A stretch of 38,621 nucleotides of DNA from JAGORM01 sp964406795 (lineage in GTDB: Bacteria > Patescibacteriota > Microgenomatia > Levybacterales > GWA1-39-11), in assembly GCA_964406795.1 (NCBI GenBank), contig CAYOTA010000016.1:1-38621 (forward strand), in the 5' to 3' direction. Under the pieces are notes generated by a model. The model was not told the origin of the DNA. It saw only the letters and a list, made by a program, of their open reading frames with translations, and ran no database searches. Made by a program: the position numbers and the translations under genes. Below are positions 37,411 through 38,621 of this stretch, in pieces. Position 1 is the first letter of the stretch, and each line of letters starts with the position of its first letter.

Positions 37411-38621
37411 TTAATTCATAGCAGCATGGCTATCGGGGAAAAGTACTTTCATGGGTACAATTCTTTTAGACATTGTAGGAGATGAATACTTAAGCTGCAT
37501 AACTGCATTGCCAGTATTCTCATAATATTCTACTTTGATTGGATAGTGTTTTCCAGCCTCTAGGGTAATACTTCCGGATTTTTCTGTTGCAGCTTGTCTT
37601 CTCCAATTATCTATAATAAGTTTGTTGTCTACCCACACCCTGACACCATCATCCGATGTTGCATAGAATGTATATGTTTCAGACTTATTAATAGCTATGA
37701 AACCTGTCCATCTTGCAGAAAACGTATCATTCTCAATCTGTGGGAAGGGAGATCTGTTCTTCCAGTTGAAATTAATTACTTTATCAAGACGAGGCATAAT
37801 CAATCCGGTTAAATCTGCGTTATTGAAGTATGTTGAGAGTAACCCCGTACCTTCCGTAGTGCCCTGACTAGATGTTGAATCGCTCAAAAATGCATATATT
37901 GAAAACTTATAAGAACCCAGGGTTGATTGCGGAAATACGGTTGGCCATCCCCCAAATGATGCCCCCTGAGTACTCCATGCCTGAGTACCATAACTTGAAG
38001 GCTCATAGTGCATATTATTCACAGTAGTATTAGTCCCATTCGTGTTATACATGAGCCAGTAAGGTGTGTTTGCCTGCAGTTGGGCACTTATGGTAATAAA
38101 ATTCCATACGTTTGAAGTTAATGCGCCAGTTGCCGATTTACTTATCAGACTACCAGGCCTCCCATTGAGATCGGAATATATTGCAACTTGAAATTGGTTG
38201 TTTGGAGCAGCAGCTACATTCCCAACATGTACGGCCATAGAATTTACTGTTTTGGCTACGGCGCCTGTTACAAAACGAGAACCGTTCAGGTAATTGGAGT
38301 TATTATCATCTGTCCCTTTCCCTACGTTCTGATTACCAAGAATATCGCCTGACGGTGCGATAGTGGGAATAAGAGTTGGATTTGCAAAACTGGTTGGTGT
38401 GGGAGTTGCAGGCCTAACTGTAGGTGTTGGTGTTGAACTTGGGGTTGGTGTTGGAGTTGCAGGATTAGATCCCCCAGTAGAAGTAGAGGTTGGTGTTGGC
38501 GTTAGAACTATAGGAGTTGGAGTAATTGATAAACCAAGGCATTGGGGCCATGGAAGACAAAATCCTGGAGCGGTTGATGGTGGAAGTAAATTGCCATTGG
38601 CATCTTTTGGATTGATTGCAA
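37411..38621 (-). CDS. PA14-domain cell-surface protein, 5' end outside the window
   Basis: The frame runs without a stop from the window edge to TAA, about 403 codons, so the ATG at 38238 is internal. The order is: a Thr/Pro-rich linker with TPTPTS-type repeats and two CLPWPQC-like cysteines, a beta-rich domain (PNNQFQVAIYSDLNGRPG to FSIYAFL), then a C-terminal PA14 domain. The PA14 domain includes GLLSTYFNNADLTG, FSARWTGFIAINKSETYTFYATSDDGVRVWVDN and YPIKVEYYENTGNAVMQLKY. PA14 domains bind carbohydrate in many secreted proteins. It is likely exported and adhesive. Upstream content is unknown. Confidence 0.88.
   Translation of the reverse strand, partial: AINPKDANGNLLPPSTAPGFCLPWPQCLGLSITPTPIVLTPTPTSTSTGGSNPATPTPTPSSTPTPTVRPATPTPTSFANPTLIPTIAPSGDILGNQNVGKGTDDNNSNYLNGSRFVTGAVAKTVNSMAVHVGNVAAAPNNQFQVAIYSDLNGRPGSLISKSATGALTSNVWNFITISAQLQANTPYWLMYNTNGTNTTVNNMHYEPSSYGTQAWSTQGASFGGWPTVFPQSTLGSYKFSIYAFLSDSTSSQGTTEGTGLLSTYFNNADLTGLIMPRLDKVINFNWKNRSPFPQIENDTFSARWTGFIAINKSETYTFYATSDDGVRVWVDNKLIIDNWRRQAATEKSGSITLEAGKHYPIKVEYYENTGNAVMQLKYSSPTMSKRIVPMKVLFPDSHAAMN

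Overview
The window is about 38.6 kb of AT-rich bacterial chromosome. It most likely comes from a Candidate Phyla Radiation (Patescibacteria) genome, plausibly Microgenomates. This is inferred from four things: a complete L3-to-L17 ribosomal protein cluster without L30, short intergenic spacers, divergent and shortened ribosomal proteins, and Pro/Thr-linker cohesin, dockerin and PA14 surface proteins. No rRNA, tRNA, CRISPR array or transposase gene was recognised.

Layout. (1) 1-3405: a possibly 5'-truncated hypothetical gene, a 46-aa gene with a near-consensus promoter, recA-recX, a structured spacer, a NUDIX gene and a convergent orphan. (2) 3460-22144, minus strand: the translation super-cluster. 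In transcription order it runs L3-L4-L23-L2-S19-L22-S3-L16-L29-S17-L14-L24-L36-L5-S14-S8-L6-L18-S5-L15-SecY, four consecutive P-loop kinases, Map, IF-1, S13-S11-S4-RpoA, then L17-L13-S9. L36 lies between L24 and L5 rather than after IF-1. (3) 22145-25120: a promoter and attenuator-like leader for L3, a divergent orphan gene, S10, a small orphan and EF-Tu. (4) 25121-29313, plus strand: a secreted subtilisin-like protease with a dockerin-like tail, a membrane-anchored multidomain cohesin/dockerin protein and a second anchored cohesin-like protein. (5) 29316-35120, minus strand: a GH18-like secreted protein, NUDIX, HAD phosphatase, MurB, a small membrane protein and two tandem SIS-domain sugar-phosphate isomerases. 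(6) 35152-38621: EF-G with a structured leader, and a PA14 surface protein that runs off the window.

How it fits together. The core makes ribosomes, translation factors, RNA polymerase alpha and the translocon. Recombination (RecA/RecX), wall precursor synthesis (MurB), hexose-phosphate metabolism and an exported adhesion or protease module surround it.

Non-coding structure is the most unusual part. Eight genes have a -10 box only 6-7 nt before the start codon, which implies leaderless mRNAs. The L3, EF-Tu and EF-G transcripts begin with terminator-like hairpins, and the L3 leader also has a competing stem and a 13-codon reading frame. A hairpin with a conserved asymmetric internal loop occurs four times between ribosomal protein genes. 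Three essential genes (rpsI, rplQ, tuf) have palindromic inserts at one end, flanked by duplicated copies of that gene end. In two of them the copies differ mainly by synonymous changes. All functions are inferred from sequence alone.
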